From contig NZ_PTJA01000002.1 in assembly GCF_002934545.1 (NCBI RefSeq), forward strand, positions 124,001 to 188,000: DNA of 64,000 nucleotides. Direction: 5' to 3'. The translations under genes were made by a program, and so were the position numbers. Positions 42,610 to 52,097 of this stretch are shown piece after piece; within the stretch, counting starts at the first letter, position 1, and each line of letters begins with the position of its first letter. The notes under the pieces are model-generated. The model had not been told where the DNA came from. It did no database searches and saw nothing but the letters and a program-made list of their open reading frames with translations. This stretch comes from Lacrimispora xylanisolvens. Its GTDB lineage: Bacteria > Bacillota > Clostridia > Lachnospirales > Lachnospiraceae.

Positions 42610-43269
42610 ATGTCAGAAAATAAAGAAATTGAAATCATGCAGTCTGTCTATGATAAAAATGACCAGGTTGCAGCTAAAATCCAGGCTTCCCTGACAGAGA
42701 GCGGTATTTTTGCCGTCAATGTAATGGGAGCGCCCGGAGCGGGAAAGACCACCTCTCTGATTCAGCTGATCAAACGTCTGGAAGAAGTTACCGCTTATGT
42801 CATTGAAGGTGATATTGAGGCAGATTTTGATACAAAAACCTTACAATCCCTGGGTGTAAAAGCGATTCAGATCAACACCGGCGGAGCCTGTCATCTGGAT
42901 TCTCCGTTAATCGGACAGGCGGTAGAGGATCTTCACATCAGTGATGGAGTGCTGTTTATTGAAAATATCGGAAATCTGGTTTGTCCTGCCGAATTTATGA
43001 TTGGCGAGCATGCGAAAATGCTCATATCCACTGTAACAGAGGGAAGCGACAAGCCTTATAAATATCCTCTGGCATTTGAAAAGGCAGATTTAATTCTGTT
43101 AAACAAATGTGATCTTTTACCCTATGTAGACTTCGATGAAGACTTTTTCATGAAGGGAGTACGGGCATTAAATAAAACAGCTCCGGTGATCAAGGTCTCA
43201 GGAAAGACCGGAGAAGGCTATGAAAAGGCAGCAGAATGGATAATGGAAAAAATAAAGAAACAGCAGTAA
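42610..43269 (+). CDS. hypB: Hydrogenase maturation GTPase HypB
   Basis: A 219-residue SIMIBI-class GTPase. P-loop GAPGAGKTT near residue 40, switch regions VIEGDIEADFDT and NTGGACHL (the Cys-His pair near residues 92-93 binds metal), and the base-recognition NKCD near 160. It lacks the N-terminal Cys-rich or His-rich metal store found in some HypB proteins. The ATG at 42610 is chosen over 42583, whose extension does not look like the family. It overlaps hypF by 34 bases. Confidence 0.93.
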   Translation: MSENKEIEIMQSVYDKNDQVAAKIQASLTESGIFAVNVMGAPGAGKTTSLIQLIKRLEEVTAYVIEGDIEADFDTKTLQSLGVKAIQINTGGACHLDSPLIGQAVEDLHISDGVLFIENIGNLVCPAEFMIGEHAKMLISTVTEGSDKPYKYPLAFEKADLILLNKCDLLPYVDFDEDFFMKGVRALNKTAPVIKVSGKTGEGYEKAAEWIMEKIKKQQ

Positions 43270-45524
43270 AAATTAAAGTCTGCGGTATTGTACAGGGGGT
43301 TGGATTCCGACCCCTTGTTTATCGTGCAGCCAGAGAACTGGGGTTGAAAGGATGGGTACGAAACGTTGGCGGTGATGTGGAAATTGTGGCACAGGCATCA
43401 AAAACAGCACTGGACCGGTTCTTATCTGATTTAAAAGAAAATAAAGATCAAAGATATGAGATTATAAACATGGAGACAGAAGGTCTGCCGGTCTCTGATC
43501 TTGAAAATTTTGTTATCATACCAAGCGGTGAAGCAAAAGAAATTTCCATGATTCCTGCAGATCTGCCTGTCTGCCCCCAATGCTTAAAAGAACTTGCTGA
43601 TCCATTGGACAGAAGATATGGCAATCCATTTATCAGCTGTATGGCGTGCGGTCCCAGATACACCATAATAGAAGAAATGCCCTATGACAGAGACAACACT
43701 GTCATGAAGGATTTCCCCATGTGCAGTGCCTGCAATAAGGAATACACTTCTCCCGAAAGCAGACGGTTTCATGCGCAGACAATTTCCTGTAATGACTGCG
43801 GACCCTATCTTTTATACCAGGATAACAGGCAGCGGGAGGCGGAAGAACTTACCGACCGGGAGGCCTTAAAAAAAGCCATAAAGGTGCTGGGAGATGGCGG
43901 AATCGTGGCAGTAAAAGGAATCGGAGGCTATCACCTGGTGTGTTCGCCTTTTCTCGAGAAATCGGTAGTCCGGCTTCGCCAATGCAAAGGACGGGAAGAA
44001 AAGCCTTTTGCCGTTATGTTTCATTCTGTTTCAGAAATAAAGAAATACTGTGATGTTTCAAGAGAAGAAGAGATACTGCTTACATCCAAAGCAAGACCCA
44101 TCGTACTGCTTCCGATGCGGGAAGACCTCATGGCTCCGTCCACCAATAAAAAAAGCCTGTACTGCGGAGCATTTCTGCCCTATACGCCCCTTCAGCATCT
44201 GCTGACGGAAGAACTTGGCCCCCTTATTATGACAAGCGCCAATACATCAGGACAGCCAATTATCCGTGAAGATGATTGTATGTGTTCTCTTTCCGATCCA
44301 TACCTTGATGGAGTATTGTATCATAGAAGAAGAATAGTAAGATCCGTAGATGATTCCGTAGCAAAGATCGTGGCAGGCAGTCCTCAGCTTATCAGAAGAA
44401 GCCGGGGATATGTTCCTTATCCGGTTTTTCTGCAAAAAGAAAAAGCCGGAGAAGCAGAGGTTTTCGCTGCGGGAGGAGATTTAAAAGCGGCTTTTTGTCT
44501 CAGCCGCGGGGCAAAAGCAGTTGTATCCCAGTATTTCGGTGATTTGGAAGAATTCAGTGTTAGGGAGGAGTATAAAAAATCCTACAAAGATCTGACACGC
44601 CTGTTAAACATTACCCCGAAGCTGGCAGTTTGTGACCAGCATCCCAATTATTACTCTTCCCGTTTTACCCAAAGTCTGATGCTCCCTGTGATGAAAGTTC
44701 AGCATCATCATGCCCATATTGCATCTGTTATGGCGGAGCATGGGCTGAAAGGTCCCGTAATAGGCGTGGCATTTGACGGAACCGGCTATGGAACCGATGG
44801 GAGCATATGGGGAGGGGAATTCTTAATTTGCGAAGGAACGGAATTTGTCCGGGCTGCTCATTTGCGCCCATTCCCGATTCTTGGAGGTGATCAGTCCATG
44901 CGGGATGGGAAAAAGACTGCAGTCTGTTATCTCCATCATGCAGGTCTTGACAGTTCATTTCCCGATGAAAGAAAGCAGCTGATAACGGCTGCTCTGGATC
45001 AAAGAATTAATACAGTTTTAACTTCCAGTATGGGCAGGCTCTTTGATGCAGCGGCATCTGTCCTTCAGATTGCCCATGAGAACAGGTATGAGGGAGAATG
45101 CGCCATACTGCTTGAACGGGAGGCTGAAATTGCCAGAAGAGAACATATAAAACCTCCGTCCCTGCCATTTCTGATAACTAAAGAGGATGGTGTTTTAAAA
45201 CTGGACCCCAGACCATTTTTTGAAGCAGCAGTAAACTGCAAAGACAGAACGAAAACCGGTGCGCTGGCTCTGGGTTTTCACCATGCAGCAGCAGAAGGAA
45301 TTGCAGAAATCTGTGAAATCTTGAGAGACTGTCACCATACCAGTGATGTGGCACTGAGTGGAGGTGTATTTCAGAACACGGTTCTTACAGAACTGACGAT
45401 TACCCTTTTAAAGGAAAGAGGTTTTCATGTATACGTAAACCGCCTTGTTCCGCCGGGGGACGGCGGACTGAGTCTTGGACAGATCTACTTAGGCAGAGAA
45501 CATTGGAAGGAAAGTAACAGGTAA
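43236..45524 (+). CDS. hypF: Carbamoyltransferase HypF
   Basis: A 762-residue protein of full family length. Domains in order: acylphosphatase (residues 9-95, VQGVGFRPLVYRAA), two zinc-finger-like C..C pairs (CPQCLKEL, CMACGPRY, CSACNKEY, CNDCGPY; about 105-190), a YrdC-like domain (200-380, VAVKGIGGYHLVC) and a Kae1-like domain (400-750) with the HHHAH metal site (VQHHHAHIASVMAEHG) and DGTGYG. It activates carbamoyl phosphate to make the cyanide ligands of the [NiFe] site with HypE. Confidence 0.95.
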   Translation: MDNGKNKETAVKIKVCGIVQGVGFRPLVYRAARELGLKGWVRNVGGDVEIVAQASKTALDRFLSDLKENKDQRYEIINMETEGLPVSDLENFVIIPSGEAKEISMIPADLPVCPQCLKELADPLDRRYGNPFISCMACGPRYTIIEEMPYDRDNTVMKDFPMCSACNKEYTSPESRRFHAQTISCNDCGPYLLYQDNRQREAEELTDREALKKAIKVLGDGGIVAVKGIGGYHLVCSPFLEKSVVRLRQCKGREEKPFAVMFHSVSEIKKYCDVSREEEILLTSKARPIVLLPMREDLMAPSTNKKSLYCGAFLPYTPLQHLLTEELGPLIMTSANTSGQPIIREDDCMCSLSDPYLDGVLYHRRRIVRSVDDSVAKIVAGSPQLIRRSRGYVPYPVFLQKEKAGEAEVFAAGGDLKAAFCLSRGAKAVVSQYFGDLEEFSVREEYKKSYKDLTRLLNITPKLAVCDQHPNYYSSRFTQSLMLPVMKVQHHHAHIASVMAEHGLKGPVIGVAFDGTGYGTDGSIWGGEFLICEGTEFVRAAHLRPFPILGGDQSMRDGKKTAVCYLHHAGLDSSFPDERKQLITAALDQRINTVLTSSMGRLFDAAASVLQIAHENRYEGECAILLEREAEIARREHIKPPSLPFLITKEDGVLKLDPRPFFEAAVNCKDRTKTGALALGFHHAAAEGIAEICEILRDCHHTSDVALSGGVFQNTVLTELTITLLKERGFHVYVNRLVPPGDGGLSLGQIYLGREHWKESNR

Positions 45525-45546
45525 CTGGAAGAAAGGAGAGAATCTC

Positions 45547-45783
45547 ATGTGCGTTGCAATACCAGGAAAAGTCATAGAAATACGGGGAGATTATGCAAGA
45601 GTGAATGTAATGGATAATATCACCGATGTGAATATAAAGCTTGTGGATGCTGGAATCGGAGATTATGTCCTGATCCACGCAGGCTGTGCCATAGAAGTAA
45701 TAAGCGGGGAAATGGCTGAGGATATCTTAAGCCTTTTTTCAGAACTTCAGGAGGACAGGTATGAAGATCCAGGAAGTGATTGA
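45547..45783 (+). CDS. hypC: Hydrogenase maturation chaperone HypC
   Basis: A 78-residue protein beginning MCVAIPGKV, the invariant N-terminus whose Cys2 binds the Fe(CN)2CO unit. GAAAGGAGAG lies upstream. It forms a complex with HypD and shuttles the iron unit to the large subunit. The end overlaps hypD by 23 bases. Confidence 0.95.
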   Translation: MCVAIPGKVIEIRGDYARVNVMDNITDVNIKLVDAGIGDYVLIHAGCAIEVISGEMAEDILSLFSELQEDRYEDPGSD

Positions 45784-46801
45784 TGAACTGAAATCTTATG
45801 ACGGGAAACCGGTGAAAATCATGGAGGTCTGCGGAACCCATACTTCAAGCATTTTTAAAAATGGAATCAGAAGTATGATATCTCCTAAAATTAAACTGAT
45901 CTCCGGCCCCGGCTGTCCGGTTTGTGTTACCTCATCTGCTTATATCGACCGATTGACAGAATTTTCCTTAAAAGAGGATCACTGTGTTTTGACCTTTGGC
46001 GATATGATGAAAGTAAAAGGCAGCAGCATGTCCTTAACAGAAGCAAAGGCAGCAGGAGGAAAAGTGAAAATCCTGTATTCTCCATTAATGGCTTTAACAG
46101 AGGCCAGAGAGCATAAAAACATCCAGTATCTGTTTGCAGCGGTAGGGTTTGAGACGACCGCACCCATCTATGCTCTCATGATGGAGGAGATGAAGCAAAA
46201 AAATATTACCAATCTGAAACTTTTAACTTCTGTAAAAACAATCGTACCGGCCCTTTCTTATATCTGTGAGAGAGAAAAAAATATCGATGCATTCTTAAGC
46301 CCTGGCCATGTCAGCGTGATTACGGGGGCTGACAGCTACCGGGAACTGGCGGAAAAATACAGGAAGCCGTTTGTAATTGCAGGCTTTGAGGGAGAGCATA
46401 TTCTGGCAGCTGTCTATGAAATCATGAGGCAGTTAAAAACAGGCCGATATGAAGTGAAAAATATGTACGCCACTGCAGTAAAGGAAAAAGGCAATGAAAA
46501 AGCCCGTGCCCTGCTTTCAGAGTATTTTGAACAGGGAGATGATTTCTGGCGGGGGATCGGTATCATTGAAAATTCCGCTTTAAGGCCGAAAAAGGAATAT
46601 GAGATATTTGACGGGGGCAGCCGTATTGAGGGCATGAATGAGGAAATGCCCAAAGGGTGCAAATGTACAGACGTGATTCTGGGACGCAGGAATCCGGCAG
46701 AATGCCCGCTGTTTAAGACGGTCTGCACGCCGCTTCATGCAATTGGTCCCTGTATGGTGTCATCAGAAGGAGCCTGCGGGATCTGGTATCAGAATTCATA
46801 A
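45761..46801 (+). CDS. hypD: Hydrogenase maturation protein HypD
   Basis: A 346-residue iron-sulfur protein. Conserved signatures are MEVCGTHT near residue 24 with Cys, GPGCPVCVT near 50-58, GFETTAP near 131, and the C-terminal cysteines for a [4Fe-4S] cluster (CKCTDVILG, CPLFKTVCTP, GPCMVSSEGAC). With HypC it assembles cyanide and CO on iron. GGAGG lies just before the ATG, inside hypC. Confidence 0.95.
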   Translation: MKIQEVIDELKSYDGKPVKIMEVCGTHTSSIFKNGIRSMISPKIKLISGPGCPVCVTSSAYIDRLTEFSLKEDHCVLTFGDMMKVKGSSMSLTEAKAAGGKVKILYSPLMALTEAREHKNIQYLFAAVGFETTAPIYALMMEEMKQKNITNLKLLTSVKTIVPALSYICEREKNIDAFLSPGHVSVITGADSYRELAEKYRKPFVIAGFEGEHILAAVYEIMRQLKTGRYEVKNMYATAVKEKGNEKARALLSEYFEQGDDFWRGIGIIENSALRPKKEYEIFDGGSRIEGMNEEMPKGCKCTDVILGRRNPAECPLFKTVCTPLHAIGPCMVSSEGACGIWYQNS

Positions 46802-46841
46802 ATCCAATCACAATAACAGATGAAAGGTCAGGACAGAGGTT

Positions 46842-47819
46842 ATGAAAATTGATATGTCTTACGGCAGCGGTGGCAAGCAGACCGGTGATCTAATTAATCA
46901 GGTTTTTTTAAAGCATTTCAATAATAAAACGTTAAACAGACTGGAAGATGCGGCAGTGCTGTCTGTTGAGGGAAAAATTGCCTACACAACAGATTCCTTT
47001 GTTGTTACCCCTCTGTTTTTCAGAGGAGGAAATATTGGCAAGCTGGCAGTGTGCGGGACTGTTAACGATTTGTCCATGATGGGAGCAGTTCCAAAGTATC
47101 TCACTGCAGGCTTTATTATAGAAGAAGGGACTGAGCTGGAAACCATAGAGGAAATCGCCCGCACCATGGCTCTGACTGCAAAAGAAGCAGGAGTCCGGAT
47201 TGTAGCAGGCGATACCAAGGTAGTGGATGGCAATGGCGGTGTTTTTATTAATACGTCGGGAATAGGGGAAGTAATGAAAGGCGGTATCAGTATCTCTCAC
47301 TGTAAACCAGGTGATGCCATTATTTTATCGGGAAACTTAGGAGAGCATCACGCGGCGATTCTTTCCCACCGCATGGGGATAGAAAATCAGATTGCCAGCG
47401 ATTGTGCGCCGCTTAACTCCATAGTCCAGAACTTATTGGACAGCCAGATCAGGGTTCACTGCATGCGGGATGTCACCAGAGGCGGTCTTGCCACGGTTTT
47501 AAATGAAGCAGCAGAGCAGTCTGCATGCAGTGTGGAGATCTGGGAGGAAGCGCTTCCTGTCAGTCCTGAGGTAAAAGGCTTTTGCGGTATCCTGGGGCTG
47601 GATCCGCTCTATATGGCCAATGAGGGAAAGATGATAGCGGTTGTCCCGGGAAATCAGGCCGAAAAGGCGTTAAAAGCAGTGCAGAACAGTAAATACGGAA
47701 CAAATGCCAGAATCATTGGAACAGTTCTCGAGGGAAACGGAGTCAGAATGAAAACCAGGCTTAATGGACTTCGAACCATTGATCTTTTGTATGGAGAAGG
47801 TCTTCCAAGAATCTGTTAG
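46842..47819 (+). CDS. hypE: Carbamoyl dehydratase HypE
   Basis: A 325-residue PurM/AIR-synthase-fold enzyme. The N-terminal YGSGGKQ loop and the ATP-binding region TDSFVVTPLFFRGGNIGKLAVCGTVND are typical, and the chain ends PRIC, where the terminal cysteine carries the thiocarbamate that is dehydrated to thiocyanate. It completes the set hypABFCDE. It is the last gene of the operon; a hairpin with a T-run follows. Confidence 0.95.
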   Translation: MKIDMSYGSGGKQTGDLINQVFLKHFNNKTLNRLEDAAVLSVEGKIAYTTDSFVVTPLFFRGGNIGKLAVCGTVNDLSMMGAVPKYLTAGFIIEEGTELETIEEIARTMALTAKEAGVRIVAGDTKVVDGNGGVFINTSGIGEVMKGGISISHCKPGDAIILSGNLGEHHAAILSHRMGIENQIASDCAPLNSIVQNLLDSQIRVHCMRDVTRGGLATVLNEAAEQSACSVEIWEEALPVSPEVKGFCGILGLDPLYMANEGKMIAVVPGNQAEKALKAVQNSKYGTNARIIGTVLEGNGVRMKTRLNGLRTIDLLYGEGLPRIC

Positions 47820-47826
47820 TGTAAGT

Positions 47827-47864
47827 GAAGAGGTCAGCTTATAAAAAGCGGGCTTCTTTTTTTC
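47827..47864 (+). terminator. Terminator after hypE
   Basis: GAAG at 47827-47830 with CTTC at 47853-47856, and inner GCTT (47837-47840) with AAGC (47846-47849), separated by an internal loop, then a long T-run. The stem is imperfect but the T-run and position are good. Confidence 0.5.
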
Positions 47865-47884
47865 TTTTAGCAGAATAAATTTTA

Positions 47885-47914
47885 TTGACGTAGTAACAAC
47901 TTATTTGCTATAAT
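47885..47914 (+). promoter_or_regulatory. Promoter of the glutamate 2,3-aminomutase gene
   Basis: TTGACG at 47885-47890, an 18-base spacer and TATAAT at 47909-47914, 38 bases before the start codon. AAAAGGAG at 47935-47942 is the ribosome binding site. Confidence 0.7.
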
Positions 47915-47951
47915 GAAGTTGTTTCTTTTGGAGCAAAAGGAGAATAAATAT

Positions 47952-49208
47952 ATGGAAAAAGAAAAAAAACGTCAAATATCACTACAGCGGGCAGATGAAC
48001 TGAAGGGGAGGATTGAAGATTTTCTTGAGGCAAGGAAATCAATTTCCACTGGTATCAGCAAAGAAGATGTGCTGAAGGAACGGAAAAACAAAATACTTCA
48101 TATTTATTCGGCAACGGAAGAGGACTGGAATGACTACAGATGGCAATTGAAAAACAGAATTACAGATGTGGAGAGCTTAAGCCGGATTCTTCCTGTCAGC
48201 GAAAAAGAGAAGCAGCTGATCCGGGAAGTGGGGGAAAAATTTCGGTGGGCAGTTTCCCCGTATTACCTAAGTCTTGCAGATCCGGACGACAGCTTTGATC
48301 CCATACGTCTGATGAGTGTCCCAAACTATAAGGAGCTGGAAGACAGCTGTACGGATTTAGATCCTATGGCAGAAGAGTATACCAACCCAGCCGGATGTAT
48401 TACCAGACGGTATCCGGACCGCCTGATTATCAACGTAACCAATGAATGTGCCATGTACTGCAGGCACTGCCAGAGACGGCGCAACATCGGGGAACAGGAT
48501 GTCCACAATTCCCGTGACAAGATTGCAGAATCCATTCATTACATCAGAGAGAATGAGGAAATCAGGGATGTTCTTATCACAGGGGGAGATGCACTCACTC
48601 TGTCAGATCAGCAGCTGGAATGGATTATCAGCCAGTTAAAGGAGATTCCTCATGTGGATTACATAAGGCTTGGCAGCAGAATTCCCGTAACCATGCCCCA
48701 GAGAATCACCAAAGAGCTTTGCGATATGTTAAAGAAATACCACCCAATCTATCTAAACACTCATTTTAATCACCCCATGGAGATTACAGAAGAATCAAAA
48801 GCAGCCTGTGAAAGGCTTGCTGATGCAGGAATTGTTCTGGGAAATCAGGCAGTTTTGTTAAATGGTATTAACAATGACAAATTTGTAATGCGTGTGCTCA
48901 ATCATGAATTGTTAAAGTGCAGGGTGCGGCCATATTATATTTTTCATGCGAAGCATGTACAGGGAACCACCCACTTTAACACATCCATTGAAGATGGCAT
49001 TGAGATTATGGAATATTTAAGAGGATATACCTCCGGTATGGCAATTCCCACATTTATTGTCAATGCACCAAAGGGGCAGGGCAAAACTCCCATATTCCCC
49101 AATTATATTATTTCCAGAGGTCCGGGTTATGTAAAATTCAGAACCTGGGAAGGCAACGTAGTCAAATATGAGGATCATGAGACAAAAGACATTCATGAAC
49201 TTCTCTGA
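47952..49208 (+). CDS. Glutamate 2,3-aminomutase (KamA-family radical SAM enzyme)
   Basis: A 418-residue radical SAM, PLP-dependent aminomutase. The CxxxCxxC cluster motif is CAMYCRHCQRRR (about residues 172-183), and the PLP lysine is expected in the NAPKGQGKTP segment. Lysine 2,3-aminomutase uses two aspartates (Asp293 and Asp330 in the C. subterminale enzyme) to hold the substrate amino group. Here the matching positions are Lys334 (FHAKHVQG) and Asn371 (IVNAPKG), the pair reported for glutamate 2,3-aminomutase. It makes beta-glutamate, a compatible solute or antibiotic-like building block. The ATG at 47952 is chosen by its Shine-Dalgarno; an in-frame ATG at 47913 overlaps the -10 box. Confidence 0.9.
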   Translation: MEKEKKRQISLQRADELKGRIEDFLEARKSISTGISKEDVLKERKNKILHIYSATEEDWNDYRWQLKNRITDVESLSRILPVSEKEKQLIREVGEKFRWAVSPYYLSLADPDDSFDPIRLMSVPNYKELEDSCTDLDPMAEEYTNPAGCITRRYPDRLIINVTNECAMYCRHCQRRRNIGEQDVHNSRDKIAESIHYIRENEEIRDVLITGGDALTLSDQQLEWIISQLKEIPHVDYIRLGSRIPVTMPQRITKELCDMLKKYHPIYLNTHFNHPMEITEESKAACERLADAGIVLGNQAVLLNGINNDKFVMRVLNHELLKCRVRPYYIFHAKHVQGTTHFNTSIEDGIEIMEYLRGYTSGMAIPTFIVNAPKGQGKTPIFPNYIISRGPGYVKFRTWEGNVVKYEDHETKDIHELL

Positions 49209-49215
49209 TTCATAG

Positions 49216-49268
49216 AAAACCGCTGATCCAGATGCGATGTTTCATTGGCAAATGGATCAGCGGTTTTT
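49216..49268. terminator. Bidirectional terminator between aminomutase and VOC genes
   Basis: A perfect 15-bp stem: AAAACCGCTGATCCA at 49216-49230 with its complement at 49253-49267, loop of 22 bases, A/T runs on both sides. It serves two convergent genes. Confidence 0.85.
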
Positions 49269-49273
49269 ATCTG

Positions 49274-49621
49274 TTATTTTTGCATAATATGAATGGCAAA
49301 GCCTCCAAACTCACCGTCTAAATAGACATTTTTCAGTGTTCCATCTTCAAAATATGCCGCAGTCTCCATGTTAAAGGAAAAGCCTTTTTCTTTCAATTCC
49401 TGAACGGCAGAGGTTAAATCCGGTGTACGCATGGCAATGTGACCATTTGAACCCAGGAAAGGAGCTTTCATACATTCAAAATAAGGACCTCCAAACTCAG
49501 ACTTCTGACCGTGGCGAGGCTCCAGGTTAAACATCATACTCAGCAGCTGCGCCAGTTTTTCTGCTTCTTCCGAATTTGGAGTGTTTATGCCAATATGCTC
49601 CAGTTCATATTTATTATTCAT
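49274..49621 (-). CDS. VOC family (glyoxalase-fold) protein
   Basis: Minus-strand protein of 115 residues with the vicinal-oxygen-chelate fold: an opening LEHIGINTPN with a metal-ligand His, GPYFECMKAPFLGSNGHIAMRTPDL with a second His, and a final EFGGFAIHIMQ. It may be a dioxygenase, isomerase or lyase acting on a sugar-acid intermediate; similar small VOC proteins occur next to keto-deoxy sugar acid aldolase genes. It is the last gene of the minus-strand sugar-acid operon. Exact reaction unknown. Confidence 0.8.
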   Translation of the reverse strand: MNNKYELEHIGINTPNSEEAEKLAQLLSMMFNLEPRHGQKSEFGGPYFECMKAPFLGSNGHIAMRTPDLTSAVQELKEKGFSFNMETAAYFEDGTLKNVYLDGEFGGFAIHIMQK

Positions 49622-49657
49622 AACTGTACCTCTTTCTCATTTAAGTAGATTAACATT

Positions 49658-50938
49658 TTACATTGGGAACAATAGCAAAGCTCCGGCAGTTAAAGCAAGC
49701 AGTCTGATAAAGTACATCGGAATCGTGTATTTCCAAAACTCTGTCAGTTTATATTTACCAATTCCCATTACCATAGCTGGCATACCGTCAATTGGTAAGA
49801 AATGGCCATTCCAGCCTGAAATTACAATTGCAGCAGCGGCAGCTGTCGGATTCAGTCCAAGACTCATACAGGTAGCAATCGCCATAGGCGCAAATACATA
49901 CACAGTACCGATTGTGGATCCTGTAAGGGTTGCAAGTACACTTGTTAACATACAGAATACAAAAATCAGAATGAAAGGATTGATATTTGTTCCAAGCATA
50001 TTCGCTACTGTTTCTCCAACTAAAGCAGTTAATCCGGTGCCCCCAAGAGCATCAGCAACACCAATAACGCCAGCTGACATCAAAATAATTGGAGCTCCAA
50101 TGTTATTACGAATTTCATCAAAATTCAGAACACCGATCACTAAAACCAGACCTGCAGATAAACCTGGAATCATATATCCGGCATCGCCTACTTTACTTTG
50201 AAGAATCATACCGATAACAGCTGCGATAAAGGCCGCATAGGTTGCATTTTCTTTCCATTTTGGTAAATCGTAAACGGTATCCCTGGATTTATCTGTGCCG
50301 GTTTCTGTATCTTCCACATTTTTGTTAGGCAAAATTTTATAACCAATTAAAGCCCATGCCACATAAGCCAGAGAAAGAATCAGATTTACAATAGAGAATT
50401 TCGCTAAGGAAACGCTGGTAATACCGGATTTGGCAGCTGCTAATACAGCAATAACAATGCCGTATTGTAATGTAACATTAACTGGGATCAGTGGGTGGTT
50501 AGCTGCGAAACCGGCAGCAGCGATCACCTTGCCACGTGGTAATTTGTCAGAGTACTGTATCGTAGATAAAATACCTAAAGTAAGAACATAGAATGCAGTG
50601 GAACCTGTTCCAAAGATACTGCTGGCCAGCATGACGATTATAAACAACATGATATATGCCTTGTATCCACCTTTGTCAGCCATATTCATAATTGTTTTTC
50701 TGAAAGCACCAATCAGGCTTGTCTTTTGAAGAGCGGCCACGATTGCCATGAAAGAGGCAAGCATAATAATGGTAGCGTTAGAAAAACCGCCGAAAGCAGT
50801 CTTGATATCGGTTATGCCAAAAAGAACCATTAGAAGACAGGCAAGTATTGGAGGTGCACCGAATGGAAGTTTGTCTGTCATAATCAAAATAATCATGAAA
50901 ATTGTGATAGCAAGAGCAATAATCATTGGGATAGTCAT
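49658..50938 (-). CDS. SLC13/CitMHS-type anion permease
   Basis: A 426-residue membrane protein with about 11-12 hydrophobic segments, of the ion-transporter superfamily of dicarboxylate/sulfate and citrate carriers. Features include the early LPFGAPPILACLLMVLFGI segment and the paired re-entrant-loop regions (FGTGSTAFYVL near residue 108; LTGSTIGTVYVFAPMAIA near residue 355). In this operon it is the likely importer of the acidic sugar substrate (an aldonate, sugar lactone acid or sialic acid-like compound). Spacing to pdxA-like gene is 63 bases. Confidence 0.85.
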   Translation of the reverse strand: MTIPMIIALAITIFMIILIMTDKLPFGAPPILACLLMVLFGITDIKTAFGGFSNATIIMLASFMAIVAALQKTSLIGAFRKTIMNMADKGGYKAYIMLFIIVMLASSIFGTGSTAFYVLTLGILSTIQYSDKLPRGKVIAAAGFAANHPLIPVNVTLQYGIVIAVLAAAKSGITSVSLAKFSIVNLILSLAYVAWALIGYKILPNKNVEDTETGTDKSRDTVYDLPKWKENATYAAFIAAVIGMILQSKVGDAGYMIPGLSAGLVLVIGVLNFDEIRNNIGAPIILMSAGVIGVADALGGTGLTALVGETVANMLGTNINPFILIFVFCMLTSVLATLTGSTIGTVYVFAPMAIATCMSLGLNPTAAAAAIVISGWNGHFLPIDGMPAMVMGIGKYKLTEFWKYTIPMYFIRLLALTAGALLLFPM

Positions 50939-51001
50939 TTGTTTGGACTCCTCTCTTATATAAAGCTATATTAATTGGCAGTAGGGTGCAATTTATCAAT
51001 T

Positions 51002-52096
51002 TCAGGATTCTTTTCTGGCATGAACCATATGGATGGCGTAATCAATTGCATTGACCAGACTCAGTTCACTGGAGCGGCCGCTGCCAGCAAGATCGATGCC
51101 GGTTCCATGGTCTACACTGGCACGAATGACAGGCAGTCCGAGAGTCACGTTAACACCTTCAACCGCTTCCCAGTGTTTTTCTTCACGGTTATAAACAAAC
51201 CCTTTTACCTTCAGGGGAATGTGACCCTGATCATGGTACATGGCGACAACAATATCGTACCAGCCGCCCAGTGCTTTAGAAAATATGGTATCGGGAGGGG
51301 TGGGCTTCTTTTCCGGAATAATAATTCCCTCAGCCATGGCTGCATCAATGGCAGGCTGGATTTCTTCGACTTCCTCCCAGCCAAACATGCCGTTCTCACC
51401 ACAGTGGGGATTTAACCCTGCTACTCCGATTTTGGGTTCCTTTATTCCCAGGGCTTTGCAGCCTTCGTTGGCAATTCGAATGCAATCCAGAACACGGTCC
51501 TTTTTCACTCGATCACAAGCTTCCCGTAATGACACATGAGTGGAAACATGGACTACCCGCAGGTCGCCGTGAGCCAGCATCATGGTGTACTTTGGTGTAT
51601 CCGTATAATCAGCATAAATTTCAGTATGACCGGAATAGTGATGACCTGCCATGTTTATGGCTTCTTTACTCAGGGCGTTGGTAACGGTAGCGTCAATCTG
51701 ATGCTCCATAGCCAGCTGAATCACTTTTACTACATACTGGAAGGCTGCCTCACCACCCAGTGCACAGGCACCTACGCCAAAGGGTTTTGGTTCATTCAGT
51801 TCTGAGGTGTCCGGAATTGCATCTGCAGGAATCAGCTTTAAATCCATCAGATCAATGGTGCCATAAGTGTATTTGCCTTCAGCGGGAGAAGAGATGACAT
51901 TCAGCTTCAAATGAATGCCATGAACTTTTTCAGCCACCTTTAAAGCGTAATTTATGGAAGTTTCATCCCCTACTATCAAAGGCTTACAGCGCTCATAGAG
52001 TTTTTCATCTGCCAATGCCCGAACCGTAATCTCCGGGCCATTTCCAAAGGGATCACCCATGGAAATTCCAATAATAGGTCTCATTAGATTATTCAT
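51002..52096 (-). CDS. pdxA2: PdxA-family 4-phosphate dehydrogenase (PdxA2 type)
   Basis: A 364-residue protein of the PdxA family: IIGISMGDPFGNGPEI at the start, HTEIYADYTDTPKYTMML with the metal His near residue 140, GLNPHCGENGMFG near residue 208, and YHDQGHIPLK with another metal His near 270. The DUF1537 kinase gene in the same operon points to the PdxA2 (DenD/LtnD-pathway) role: oxidation of 4-phospho-D-threonate or D-erythronate, followed by decarboxylation to dihydroxyacetone phosphate, rather than vitamin B6 synthesis. The ATG at 52096 follows a GAGGGATG site and overlaps the region of the upstream stop. Confidence 0.87.
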   Translation of the reverse strand: MNNLMRPIIGISMGDPFGNGPEITVRALADEKLYERCKPLIVGDETSINYALKVAEKVHGIHLKLNVISSPAEGKYTYGTIDLMDLKLIPADAIPDTSELNEPKPFGVGACALGGEAAFQYVVKVIQLAMEHQIDATVTNALSKEAINMAGHHYSGHTEIYADYTDTPKYTMMLAHGDLRVVHVSTHVSLREACDRVKKDRVLDCIRIANEGCKALGIKEPKIGVAGLNPHCGENGMFGWEEVEEIQPAIDAAMAEGIIIPEKKPTPPDTIFSKALGGWYDIVVAMYHDQGHIPLKVKGFVYNREEKHWEAVEGVNVTLGLPVIRASVDHGTGIDLAGSGRSSELSLVNAIDYAIHMVHARKES

Positions 52097-52097
52097 A

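Noticed and set aside
47952-49208. Lysine 2,3-aminomutase
   Set aside because: The two substrate-binding aspartates are replaced by Lys and Asn, which points to glutamate as substrate.
51002-52096. Vitamin B6 pathway PdxA
   Set aside because: The neighbouring DUF1537 kinase and catabolic genes support the PdxA2 sugar-acid role; no other pyridoxine genes are nearby.
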